The notes under the pieces: generated by a model | What the model saw: only the letters and a program-made list of their open reading frames with translations | Told to the model about the DNA's origin: nothing | The model's database searches: none | Translations under genes and position numbers: made by a program | In this document: positions 13,035 to 20,291 of the stretch, in pieces | Numbering within the stretch: position 1 is the stretch's first letter | Layout: each line of letters begins with the position of its first letter | Source: Ruminococcus sp. | GTDB taxonomy: Bacteria > Bacillota > Clostridia > Oscillospirales > Ruminococcaceae | Direction: 5' to 3' | Length of the DNA: 20,291 nt | Assembly (NCBI GenBank): GCA_017622635.1 | Contig: JAGAQS010000195.1 | Coordinates: forward strand, 1-20,291

Positions 13035-15944
13035 ATGATGTTGATAAAAAGAATCTGTTTTTTCCTGCTGTCGTGTATTTTGTCGGTTGCCGTTTTGTCG
13101 GGAAACGGAGCAATGCCCGTATTTGCCGAAGATTATCAGGTATCGGACGAAACGCTTTCAATGATGCAGAATGATTATTACCGCATTGAAGATACAAAGT
13201 ATATTTCATACAGTGATTATTATGATATGTACTGTTCGGAAAACCGTCCCGACAAGGTTGTTGAAGTTTCGGGAAAAGACTGTATTTCCGCTGAAAACGG
13301 TGATTTTTCCAAAGGCGGTTACGATAACAGGGACAACGTTCTTATATGGAAAAGCAGCGGAGGAAAAGTTTCATATAATATAAACATTGAGGAAACGGGA
13401 ATTTACTGTGTGAACATGGATTATTTTCCGCTTGATTCGGAGAGTTCCGCAATAGAGTTTTCTATGGGCATTGACGGTGAAATACCGTATGATACGGCAT
13501 CACGTATAACTCTCAACAGGGTATGGGTCAGTGAAAAAGACATTTATAAGGACTCACACGGGAATCAGGTACGTTCTCCGCAGGTTCAGCAGGGAATGTG
13601 GCAGAACAGTGATTTTAATGACACTGACGGTCTTTTCAGTGAACCACTGTTTTTTTATCTCGAAAAGGGAACGCATGAAATAACTTTTGAATCCGAAAAA
13701 GCGGAATTTGTTATTGAGAAATTTAAGTTTTATAATCGTGAAAAATTACCGTCATACAGTGAATATAAAGGCAATGCTGATATTTCCGCAACGGAAGAAA
13801 ATATTTTCAGAATAGAGGGGGAAAATGCCGTATATAAATCGGATTCAACGCTTTTCCCGACCTATGATAATACAGATTATCTTGTTTCACCGTCCGACCC
13901 TGTAAAAGTTGTATACAATACTTTCGGTGCGGGGAACTGGAAAAAGGCATTGCAGTCTGCAACGTGGGTTATAAAAAAGGAAGATATAAAAAATGACGGC
14001 TGGTATAAAATAGGTATAAAATACCGTCAGAATCAGATGAGGGGCTTTTATTCAAACAGGTGTATATATGTTGACGGACAAGTACCCTGTCGGGAACTGA
14101 ATCAGGTTAAATTCAGTTATGACAATGACTGGAATATGATGTCTCCCGAATCGGACGGCGAAAATATTTACATATGGCTTACCGCTGACAGTGACCACAC
14201 TTTCACAATGGAATGTGTAACGGGTGAAATCGGTGAATATATACGCAGGCTTGAAAACCTTGTTTCCGAAATGAATGAATATTACAGAAAAATTCTCATG
14301 ATTACAGGACCTGTCCCCGATAAGTATACGGATTATTACGTACATGAAAAAATTCCCGAACTTATTGACGAATTTAAGAATATTTCGGGTGAACTGAAAG
14401 AAATTCAGAACGATATCGAAAGTCTTTCGGGTGTATCGGGTTCGGAAGCGGCTGTAATTGAGAGAATGACGGTAATTCTCGACAAGTGTACAGAAAAACC
14501 GCTGAAAATTCCGCAGTATCTCTCACAGATTAAAGAGAATATAACTTCTGTTTCGTCATGGATAAGGGAATGTCGTGACCAACCGCTTGAAGTGGACTAT
14601 ATTGAATTTGCAACGGCAGGGAAAGATTTTTCGGAATACAGAAGTAATTTTTTCAAGTCACTGTGGTTTGGTATAAAGTCATTTTTCGGTTCTTTCTTTG
14701 AGGACTACTCAACACTTTCCGACGTTACGGGTGAAAAGGCGTTGAACGTATGGGTTAATCTCGGACGTGAACAGGCACAGACCATAAAAGAACTGACAGA
14801 CGGTTTTGTTGAAAATACAGGTATTCCCGTTTCGGTAAGTCTTGTTACGGGCGGAATAGTTGAAGCGTCACTTGCGGGGAAAGGTCCGGACGTTGCGTTG
14901 TTTCTCGGCGGGGAATATCCTGTAAACCTTGCTGTGCGTGATTTGCTTGTTGACGTTTCGCAGTTTGATGACTATCGGGAAATTACAGAACGTTTTCAGG
15001 AAAACGCAATGACCCACTATGAATATAACGGCGGTGTTTACGGTCTGCCAATAACACAGAGTTTTCCCATGCTTTTTTATCGTACGGACATTCTTTCGGA
15101 ACTCGGTTACACTTCTCCGCCCGAAACGTGGGAAAATCTCATGGATATGCTACCGTCGATACAAAGGAATTATATGTCTGTCGGACTTGTCCTGCCGTCA
15201 ACCGACATTTCTCCGTCAACGGAAACGGGTCATACTTTTGCAATGCTTTTACTGCAAAGAGGAAAAAATTATTATAATCAAAACATGACAGAATCCGTCT
15301 TTGATTCTGCGGAGGCGGTTGAGGCTTTTGAACAGTGGACGGATTTTTATACGGAATACAGTTTTGAACAGTCCTACGACGCTTTCAGCCGTTTCAGAAC
15401 GGGCGAATATCCGCTTGTAATTGCCGACTACAGTTTTTTCAATCAGCTTGAATATGCCTCTCCCGAAATAAGGGGGCTATGGAATTTCTGTCCCGTTCCT
15501 GCTACTGATAATAACGGTACTCTTTCCCATGCCGTAAACTCCAATACAACAGGGGCGGTTATATTTAAAAAAACGGAAAATACTGAAAATGCATGGGAGT
15601 TTATAAAGTGGTTTACGGATACTGAAATACAGGTCAGTTATGGAAATCAGACAGAAGGACTTCTCGGAACAATGGGACGTTTAAGCACGGCAAACACTGA
15701 GGCTCTGAAGCGTCTTTCATGGTCGGACAGTGAACTTTCACGGCTTTTTGACCAGCGTGAAGAACTTGTTGAAATACCTGTTATACCGTCGTCATATGCC
15801 GTCACAAGAAATATTATGAACGCTTTCAGGGAGGTTGTCAATGAACATGAAAACCCACGTGATACGCTTTTGTGGTACAACCGTGACATAAACGACGAAA
15901 TTTCCAGAAAACAGGAAAATATCATTGAAGAAAGGAAAGAATAG
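13035..15944 (+). CDS. Very long extracellular solute-binding protein with N-terminal sugar-binding-like domains
   Basis: The 969-residue protein is probably the capture protein of the ABC importer that follows. Residues 1-31 form a signal peptide ending MPVFA. Two beta-rich regions (about 75-235 and 255-400) look like carbohydrate-binding-module-type sandwiches; this is judged from pattern only. A helical region (400-515) and an aromatic amphipathic stretch (WFGIKSFFGSFF, about 544-555) lead into a family 1-type solute-binding domain (about 568-950), with VNLGREQAQTIKELTDGF, GKGPDVALFLGG, YGLPITQSFPMLFYRTDIL and NAWEFIKWFTD. Ordinary binding proteins have 400-550 residues. There is no lipobox at the signal peptide end (C14 lies too early) and no C-terminal anchor, which is odd for a Gram-positive importer. 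The second ATG (13038) has better spacing to AGGTGAT and may be the true start. Confidence 0.88.
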   Translation: MMLIKRICFFLLSCILSVAVLSGNGAMPVFAEDYQVSDETLSMMQNDYYRIEDTKYISYSDYYDMYCSENRPDKVVEVSGKDCISAENGDFSKGGYDNRDNVLIWKSSGGKVSYNINIEETGIYCVNMDYFPLDSESSAIEFSMGIDGEIPYDTASRITLNRVWVSEKDIYKDSHGNQVRSPQVQQGMWQNSDFNDTDGLFSEPLFFYLEKGTHEITFESEKAEFVIEKFKFYNREKLPSYSEYKGNADISATEENIFRIEGENAVYKSDSTLFPTYDNTDYLVSPSDPVKVVYNTFGAGNWKKALQSATWVIKKEDIKNDGWYKIGIKYRQNQMRGFYSNRCIYVDGQVPCRELNQVKFSYDNDWNMMSPESDGENIYIWLTADSDHTFTMECVTGEIGEYIRRLENLVSEMNEYYRKILMITGPVPDKYTDYYVHEKIPELIDEFKNISGELKEIQNDIESLSGVSGSEAAVIERMTVILDKCTEKPLKIPQYLSQIKENITSVSSWIRECRDQPLEVDYIEFATAGKDFSEYRSNFFKSLWFGIKSFFGSFFEDYSTLSDVTGEKALNVWVNLGREQAQTIKELTDGFVENTGIPVSVSLVTGGIVEASLAGKGPDVALFLGGEYPVNLAVRDLLVDVSQFDDYREITERFQENAMTHYEYNGGVYGLPITQSFPMLFYRTDILSELGYTSPPETWENLMDMLPSIQRNYMSVGLVLPSTDISPSTETGHTFAMLLLQRGKNYYNQNMTESVFDSAEAVEAFEQWTDFYTEYSFEQSYDAFSRFRTGEYPLVIADYSFFNQLEYASPEIRGLWNFCPVPATDNNGTLSHAVNSNTTGAVIFKKTENTENAWEFIKWFTDTEIQVSYGNQTEGLLGTMGRLSTANTEALKRLSWSDSELSRLFDQREELVEIPVIPSSYAVTRNIMNAFREVVNEHENPRDTLLWYNRDINDEISRKQENIIEERKE

Positions 15945-15955
15945 CATTGAAGAAA
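15923..15955 (+). repeat. Short direct repeat at the binding protein/permease junction
   Basis: CATTGAAGAAA occurs at 15923-15933 and again at 15945-15955. The second copy supplies the TTG start codon of the permease gene. It may be a small duplication; a functional role is not apparent. Confidence 0.6.
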
Positions 15956-16834
15956 AAAAAGTCATTCAGAAAAGATATGGAATGTTATTTAATGCTTGCA
16001 CCCTTTATGATTCTCTTTGTGATATTTACGGTTGTACCTGTTCTTATGTCCGTGCCTGTAGGGTTCACTGATTTCAATATGGTACAGTCGCCTGAATTTA
16101 CGGGACTTTCAAATTATATCGCTCTTTTCTTTTCCGACAAGGTTTTTATAAAGTCAATAAAAGTTACGGTTGTATTTGCGTTTTTTACAGGTCCTGTAAG
16201 TTTTGCCCTCTGTTTTATGCTTGCATGGCTTATAAATGAAATGTCGTCAAAACTCAAAACGTTGTTTACACTTATATTTTATATTCCGTCAATGGCGAAT
16301 GTATATTCCGTATGGAAAATTATATTCAGTGGTGACATAAACGGCTATATAAATTCTCTCCTTATTAATATAGGTATAATAACGTCACCGATACAGTGGC
16401 TTACAGACGGCAGGTATGTACTCGGAACGGCAATAGTTGTACAGTTGTGGCTGTCACTCGGAGCAGGATTTCTTGCACTGCGTGCGGGATTTCAGAATAT
16501 AGACCGTTCAATGTGTGAGGCAGGGGCAATTGACGGTATAAAGAACAGGTGGCAGGAACTTATATACATAATTATCCCGTCAATGAAACCGCATTTGATG
16601 TTTGCTTCCGTTATGCAGATTGTAAGTTCATTTACGGCAGGAACTGTAATACAGAATATCGTCGGTTTTCCGAGTACGGACTATAAGGCACACACTGTAA
16701 TGACCCATGCATACGACTACGGCTGGGTTCGTTATGAAATGGGATATGCTTCGGCAATATGTATGATACTTTTCATAGCAATGTACGCCGTAAACAAAGT
16801 TGTAAACAGAGTTATTGAAAAATATGCGGACTGA
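15947..16834 (+). CDS. Carbohydrate ABC transporter permease, MalF/UgpA type
   Basis: This 295-residue membrane protein is one half of the translocation channel. It has about six hydrophobic segments, starting at MLAPFMILFVIFTVVPVLMS (16-35). The cytoplasmic EAA loop that docks the ATPase is at 191-212 (EAGAIDGIKNRWQELIYII, with G197). The basic N-terminus KKKKSFRKD before the first helix is typical of sugar permeases and supports the TTG start at 15947, with AGGAAAG about nine bases upstream. It starts two bases after the stop of the binding-protein gene. It most resembles the MalF/LplB-like permeases for sugars and oligosaccharides, but the substrate cannot be told from the sequence. Confidence 0.93.
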   Translation: MKKKKSFRKDMECYLMLAPFMILFVIFTVVPVLMSVPVGFTDFNMVQSPEFTGLSNYIALFFSDKVFIKSIKVTVVFAFFTGPVSFALCFMLAWLINEMSSKLKTLFTLIFYIPSMANVYSVWKIIFSGDINGYINSLLINIGIITSPIQWLTDGRYVLGTAIVVQLWLSLGAGFLALRAGFQNIDRSMCEAGAIDGIKNRWQELIYIIIPSMKPHLMFASVMQIVSSFTAGTVIQNIVGFPSTDYKAHTVMTHAYDYGWVRYEMGYASAICMILFIAMYAVNKVVNRVIEKYAD

Positions 16835-16843
16835 GGGAAAATT

Positions 16844-17707
16844 ATGAAAAAAATCAGGACTTCACACAGACGGGCAGGACGTAAAAAAGGCAGTACCGTT
16901 TTAATATTTTTATTTCTTGCAGTACTTGGACTGTTTATGTTTTTTCCTGTTTATCTTACTGTTTTGATGTCTGTAAAACCCGTTGAGGAACTTTTTGTAT
17001 TTCCGCCGAAACTGTATACACTCCGTCCCACTCTGAAAAATTTTCAGGATATGTTTGAAATTATGAGACAGAACAGAGTACCGTTTTCAAGGTATGTATT
17101 CAACAGTATAACGGTTACTGTTTCGGTCACGGTTTTGCAGTGTGTATTTATTTCAATGGCTGCCTTTGTTCTTGCAAAATGTAAATTCAGGGGCAGTAAG
17201 ATGATTAACAATATAATAGTTGTCTCACTTCTTTATCAGAGCAATGTTATTTATATAATGCAGTATATGGTACTTGCAAAACTGAATCTTATAGACAGTC
17301 TGCTTGCTGTTATCCTGCCGTCAGTTGCATCACCTATGGGACTTTTTCTCATGAAGCAGTCAATAAGTCAGATACCCGATTCAATAATAGAGTCCGCAAA
17401 GACAGACGGTGCAGGACTTTTCCGTATATGCTGGCAGATAGTTATGCCAAACCAAAAACCTGCTCTTATGACATTGATTATTTTTGCGTTTCAGTCGTCA
17501 TGGAATATGCAGTCGGGTGCTTTTGTCTTTCATGAACAGTATAAGACACTTCCGACGGTTGTGAATCAGGTATCTTCCGCAGGTCTTGCACGTGCGGGAA
17601 CTGCTATGGCATCGGCTGTATTTATGCTTGTACCTCCTGTAATTGTGTTTACGCTTGCACAGAAACATATAATTGCCACTATGGCTCATTCGGGTATAAA
17701 AAATTAG
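16844..17707 (+). CDS. Carbohydrate ABC transporter permease, MalG/UgpE type
   Basis: This 287-residue protein is the second permease subunit. A basic N-terminus (KKIRTSHRRAGRKKG) is followed by the first membrane helix (about 17-42) and the usual short loop with LMSVKPVEELFVFPP. The EAA loop is at 183-203 (ESAKTDGAGLFRICWQIVMP, with G189). About six membrane segments are visible. GAGGG lies before the ATG, nine bases after the end of the first permease gene. Together the two permeases and the binding protein make an importer without its own ATPase in this window. Such carbohydrate importers often share an ATPase of the MsmX/MsmK kind encoded elsewhere (known for the class; inferred here). 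Confidence 0.93.
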   Translation: MKKIRTSHRRAGRKKGSTVLIFLFLAVLGLFMFFPVYLTVLMSVKPVEELFVFPPKLYTLRPTLKNFQDMFEIMRQNRVPFSRYVFNSITVTVSVTVLQCVFISMAAFVLAKCKFRGSKMINNIIVVSLLYQSNVIYIMQYMVLAKLNLIDSLLAVILPSVASPMGLFLMKQSISQIPDSIIESAKTDGAGLFRICWQIVMPNQKPALMTLIIFAFQSSWNMQSGAFVFHEQYKTLPTVVNQVSSAGLARAGTAMASAVFMLVPPVIVFTLAQKHIIATMAHSGIKN

Positions 17708-17720
17708 AGAGGTCGGGAAT

Positions 17721-19178
17721 ATGAAAAGAATATTTATAAAATTCCTGACTGTGATTCTTGTTGTCATTGTTTTCGGAAACAACATAAGTTTAACGGCTGT
17801 AAACGCCTCCCCCTACATTTCGTATAATTATGACCGCTGGGGTGATGCTGTACCGTCACAGGCAGGATATATTGAAAAGCGTACTGTTTCGGGTGATGAT
17901 ATAGGTGCGGATTCTTTTGACGAACCGAGTGACATATTTTTTGACGGAACAGATTTTTATATCGCCGATACGGGAAACAACAGAATCGTCGGTGTTGACG
18001 GTAATCTTGAAAACGTTTCCGTGATTTATGAAAAGTTTAAAATGCAGGACGGTTCTTTCACAACCCTTGACAATCCCGAAGGTGTGTTTGTTTCGGACGA
18101 TATTATTTATATAGCAGATACACAAAATTCGAGAATACTTCTTGTAAATCGTGAATGTAAAGTAATTACGGAAATAACAAAGCCCGATTCTGAAATTTAT
18201 GACAGCAGTAAGACTTTTCTTCCTGAACGTGTCATTGCCGACAAGGCAGGGAATATATACGCCGTTCTCGGAAATATAACAACAGGTTGTGCCATGTTCA
18301 GTCCGCAGGGGGAATTTATAGGTTTTTATGGTTCAAACAGGGTTGAACCCACTGCCGAAGCGGTCGGAAATTATTTCAGAAATGTTTTCATGTCCGACAA
18401 AAAAAAGGCACGCCGTAAACGACAAGTACCGTCCGGAATAACGGGTTTTGACATAAAAGACGATTTTATTTTTACCTGTACTGCATCGTCGTCTGTTCTG
18501 TCCGATACCGTCAAGAAACTGAATTCAGCAGGAAAAAATATTTTTGCGGACAGAGATGTCTCATTTGGTGACTATGAACTTAAATACGACACCTCACATT
18601 ATAAAATACCCGATTCGTCCATATGTGATATTGACATTTCTGAAAACGGAAATATAAACTGTCTTGATTCCGTTACAGGTCATATTTTTCAGTATGATGA
18701 GGACTGCAACCTGCTTTTTATCATGGGGACTGTTGCGGAACAGAAAGGTGGTTTTAAAAGTCCGTCGGCGATTGAATCGGCAGGGGAAAATATTTATGTC
18801 CTTGACTCACAGAAAAACAATATAACCGTTTTTACAGAAACGTCTTTCGGAAAAACGGTACACAGTGCGGTTGAACTGTATAACACGGGATATTATGCGG
18901 AATCGCTTGACTTGTGGTATGAAGTTTTAAGACGTGACGGTAATTATACATATGCCTATAACGGTACGGCTTTTGCACTTCTCAGAAAAGGTGACTATAA
19001 AAATTCAATGAAATATGCAAAGCTGGCAGGTAATTCCGAACTGTACAACAAGGCTTTCAAGGAATACAGAAGTGTGTTTCTGAAAGAAAATTCGGGAAAG
19101 ATATTTACTGTTTTTATTGTTGCAGTTGTATTTATGGTATTTCTGAAAATAAGGAAAAGAGGCGGACGGCGTAAATGA
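17721..19178 (+). CDS. Membrane-anchored NHL-repeat beta-propeller protein with TPR-like segment
   Basis: The 485-residue protein has a signal peptide (about 1-30, ending VNAS). NHL-type blades follow, clearest at 69-93 (PSDIFFDGTDFYIADTGNNR), 118-143 (PEGVFVSDDIIYIADTQNSR), 168-203, 300-335 and 347-372. A helical TPR-like part (about 378-450, with AVELYNTGYYAESLDLWYEV and AYNGTAFALLRKGDYKNSMK) is followed by a C-terminal membrane helix (about 460-476) and a basic tail. The propeller and TPR part should face outside, next to the binding protein. Propellers of this kind bind proteins or ligands; I infer a scaffolding or sensing role, but no enzyme motif is visible. A basic patch, KKKARRKRQ, lies at 227-235. 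It overlaps the next gene by four bases (ATGA). Confidence 0.87.
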   Translation: MKRIFIKFLTVILVVIVFGNNISLTAVNASPYISYNYDRWGDAVPSQAGYIEKRTVSGDDIGADSFDEPSDIFFDGTDFYIADTGNNRIVGVDGNLENVSVIYEKFKMQDGSFTTLDNPEGVFVSDDIIYIADTQNSRILLVNRECKVITEITKPDSEIYDSSKTFLPERVIADKAGNIYAVLGNITTGCAMFSPQGEFIGFYGSNRVEPTAEAVGNYFRNVFMSDKKKARRKRQVPSGITGFDIKDDFIFTCTASSSVLSDTVKKLNSAGKNIFADRDVSFGDYELKYDTSHYKIPDSSICDIDISENGNINCLDSVTGHIFQYDEDCNLLFIMGTVAEQKGGFKSPSAIESAGENIYVLDSQKNNITVFTETSFGKTVHSAVELYNTGYYAESLDLWYEVLRRDGNYTYAYNGTAFALLRKGDYKNSMKYAKLAGNSELYNKAFKEYRSVFLKENSGKIFTVFIVAVVFMVFLKIRKRGGRRK

Positions 19179-19804
19179 TGAATTTTACACAGAAACAGTG
19201 GCTGAAATACGCAGTGACGCATATTTTCGAGGGTTTTGAAGATATGCGTTGGAAGAAATCGGGTTCACTGAAAACGGCATTTTGTATAATTGTTTTGTTT
19301 TTCTTTGCGGAGATTGCACATGAACGCCTGTACGGTTTTCAGTTTTACGCCACATATGACAGGACTTTCAATATCATTCCGTATTTTATAAAAACCATAG
19401 TTCTTTTTATGGCGTGGACGGTCGGAAACTGGTCTGTCTGTACAATTCTTGACGGTGAGGGGACAATGAAAAATATATTTATTTACAGTGCATATGCACT
19501 TGTTCCCTATATTTTGCAGATGTATATAAATACCGTTCTGTCTCATTTTCTTGTAAGGGACGAATATGTTTTCATGCAGATGATTGAAATAACAGGTACT
19601 CTCTGGAGTGCCGTCCTGATTTTTTCGGCGGTAAAAGCAGTTCACCAATATACTGTATTAAAGACGTTTTCGGCGGTTTTTCTTACTGTTGTGGCAATGT
19701 TCATAATGCTTGCACTGCTTATACTTTTCATGGCACTTGTTCAGCAGGTTTATATTTTTGTTTCAACCATATACACGGAAATTATTTACAGAATAAGAGT
19801 ATAG
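19175..19804 (+). CDS. Yip1-family membrane protein
   Basis: The 209-residue protein is almost entirely membrane-embedded, with about five hydrophobic segments (about 34-48, 68-90, 98-118, 138-155, 165-195). The motif GNWSVCTILDGEG (84-96) followed by KNIFIYSAYALVPYI is characteristic of bacterial YIP1-domain proteins. Their function is poorly known; eukaryotic Yip1 proteins act in membrane traffic, but that tells little here. The start overlaps the upstream gene by four bases, so the Yip1 and NHL proteins are probably made together. A ribosome binding site is weak, in line with translational coupling. A second ATG follows immediately at 19178. Confidence 0.87.
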   Translation: MMNFTQKQWLKYAVTHIFEGFEDMRWKKSGSLKTAFCIIVLFFFAEIAHERLYGFQFYATYDRTFNIIPYFIKTIVLFMAWTVGNWSVCTILDGEGTMKNIFIYSAYALVPYILQMYINTVLSHFLVRDEYVFMQMIEITGTLWSAVLIFSAVKAVHQYTVLKTFSAVFLTVVAMFIMLALLILFMALVQQVYIFVSTIYTEIIYRIRV

Positions 19805-19817
19805 AAACGGTGAGAAT

Positions 19818-20291
19818 ATGAAAAGAATAAAAATTTTTCTGCTTTGTGTGATGTCTGTTTTTATGACGGTAATATGCGGAAACGGTCACGCCGAAAACAC
19901 TGTGAAAAAAAACGTTTTAAAAAGTTATGATGATATAGAAGTTTCTAACAATAAAGAACTGCGTACCGCTGTTGAAAACGAAAGATTCAGACTTCTTGTC
20001 TATGACGAAACTGCTGTTTTCGGACTGGAAGATAAATCCGACGGTTATATATGGTGGTCGTCACCTGTCGAAAGTGACATTGATGAAGAAGTTTCACAGG
20101 TTACAAAAGAAGAATTACGGTCATCAGCTGTTCTGCGTTACGGGATTCCCGAAAAGCGTTCTGACAATAATTTTCTGCGTTCGGGAAGCAGTGCGTGTGA
20201 AGTAAGCGTTATTGACATTGATAGCGGAATAAGACTTTTTTATGACTATAAAAGTGCAGGTTTTGATTTTTATGTTGACTATACTCTTGAG
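19818..20291 (+). CDS. DUF5696 protein, N-terminal part (runs off the window)
   Basis: The frame stays open for 158 codons to the window end. A signal peptide (about 1-25, KRIKIFLLCVMSVFMTVICG, ending GHA) is followed by a segment with ENERFRLLVYDETAVFGLED and KSDGYIWWSSP. This resembles what I recall of the N-terminus of DUF5696 proteins, which are large secreted or surface proteins of Firmicutes; they are reported next to sugar ABC transporter genes and have no established activity. C20 in the signal peptide has a poor lipobox context. The gene lies 13 bases after the Yip1 gene, with a weak GGTGAGA ribosome binding site. Its length and any catalytic domain cannot be seen here. Confidence 0.72.
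   Translation, partial: MKRIKIFLLCVMSVFMTVICGNGHAENTVKKNVLKSYDDIEVSNNKELRTAVENERFRLLVYDETAVFGLEDKSDGYIWWSSPVESDIDEEVSQVTKEELRSSAVLRYGIPEKRSDNNFLRSGSSACEVSVIDIDSGIRLFYDYKSAGFDFYVDYTLE

Noticed and set aside
19972..20205. Short open frame near the window end
   Set aside because: It is out of frame inside the DUF5696 gene, which has a signal peptide and a family-like sequence.

Overview
The window looks like a chromosomal segment of a low-GC anaerobic Firmicute, most likely a Ruminococcus-like member of the Oscillospiraceae. This is inferred from moderate GC with AT-rich spacers, strong AGGAGG-type ribosome binding sites, near-consensus sigma-A promoters, and the conserved SRP RNA-dnaX-ybaB-recR block. 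No tRNA, rRNA, CRISPR array, phage gene or insertion sequence was recognised.

Region 1 (1-5117, + strand) is a compact housekeeping operon entered from outside the window: the tail of a DUF1385 protein, prmC, recA, recX, rimO, pgsA and a small DtxR/MntR-like winged-helix regulator, closed by a strong terminator. Most genes overlap by a few bases or are almost contiguous. Region 2 (5171-5970, +) is a single gene with its own promoter, encoding an XRE-type regulator anchored in the membrane. Region 3 (8826 down to 5971, - strand) runs from a near-consensus promoter through the small SRP RNA into dnaX, ybaB and recR and ends at a terminator. It couples protein targeting RNA with replication and recombination functions in the same order as in Bacillus subtilis.

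Region 4 (8921-10006) is a stand-alone GtrB/ArnC-like polyprenyl-phosphate glycosyltransferase with its own promoter and a probably bidirectional terminator. Region 5 (12138 down to 10005, -) is a two-gene ABC exporter of the NatA/NatB type. Its promoter carries a three-half-site operator, and the permease gene is interrupted by a one-base frameshift. A 530-base AT-rich spacer follows. It holds a perfect-consensus promoter on the - strand with no assigned product, and a pair of degenerate repeats. Region 6 (12596-12960, +) is a small cytoplasmic XRE regulator.

Region 7 (12976 to the end, +) is the most distinctive part: one promoter drives a 969-residue multidomain solute-binding protein, two MalF/MalG-type permeases, a membrane-anchored NHL beta-propeller/TPR protein, a Yip1-family membrane protein, and the start of a DUF5696 protein. 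No ATPase is encoded within the window. I read it as an envelope-associated carbohydrate capture and uptake system of unknown substrate.
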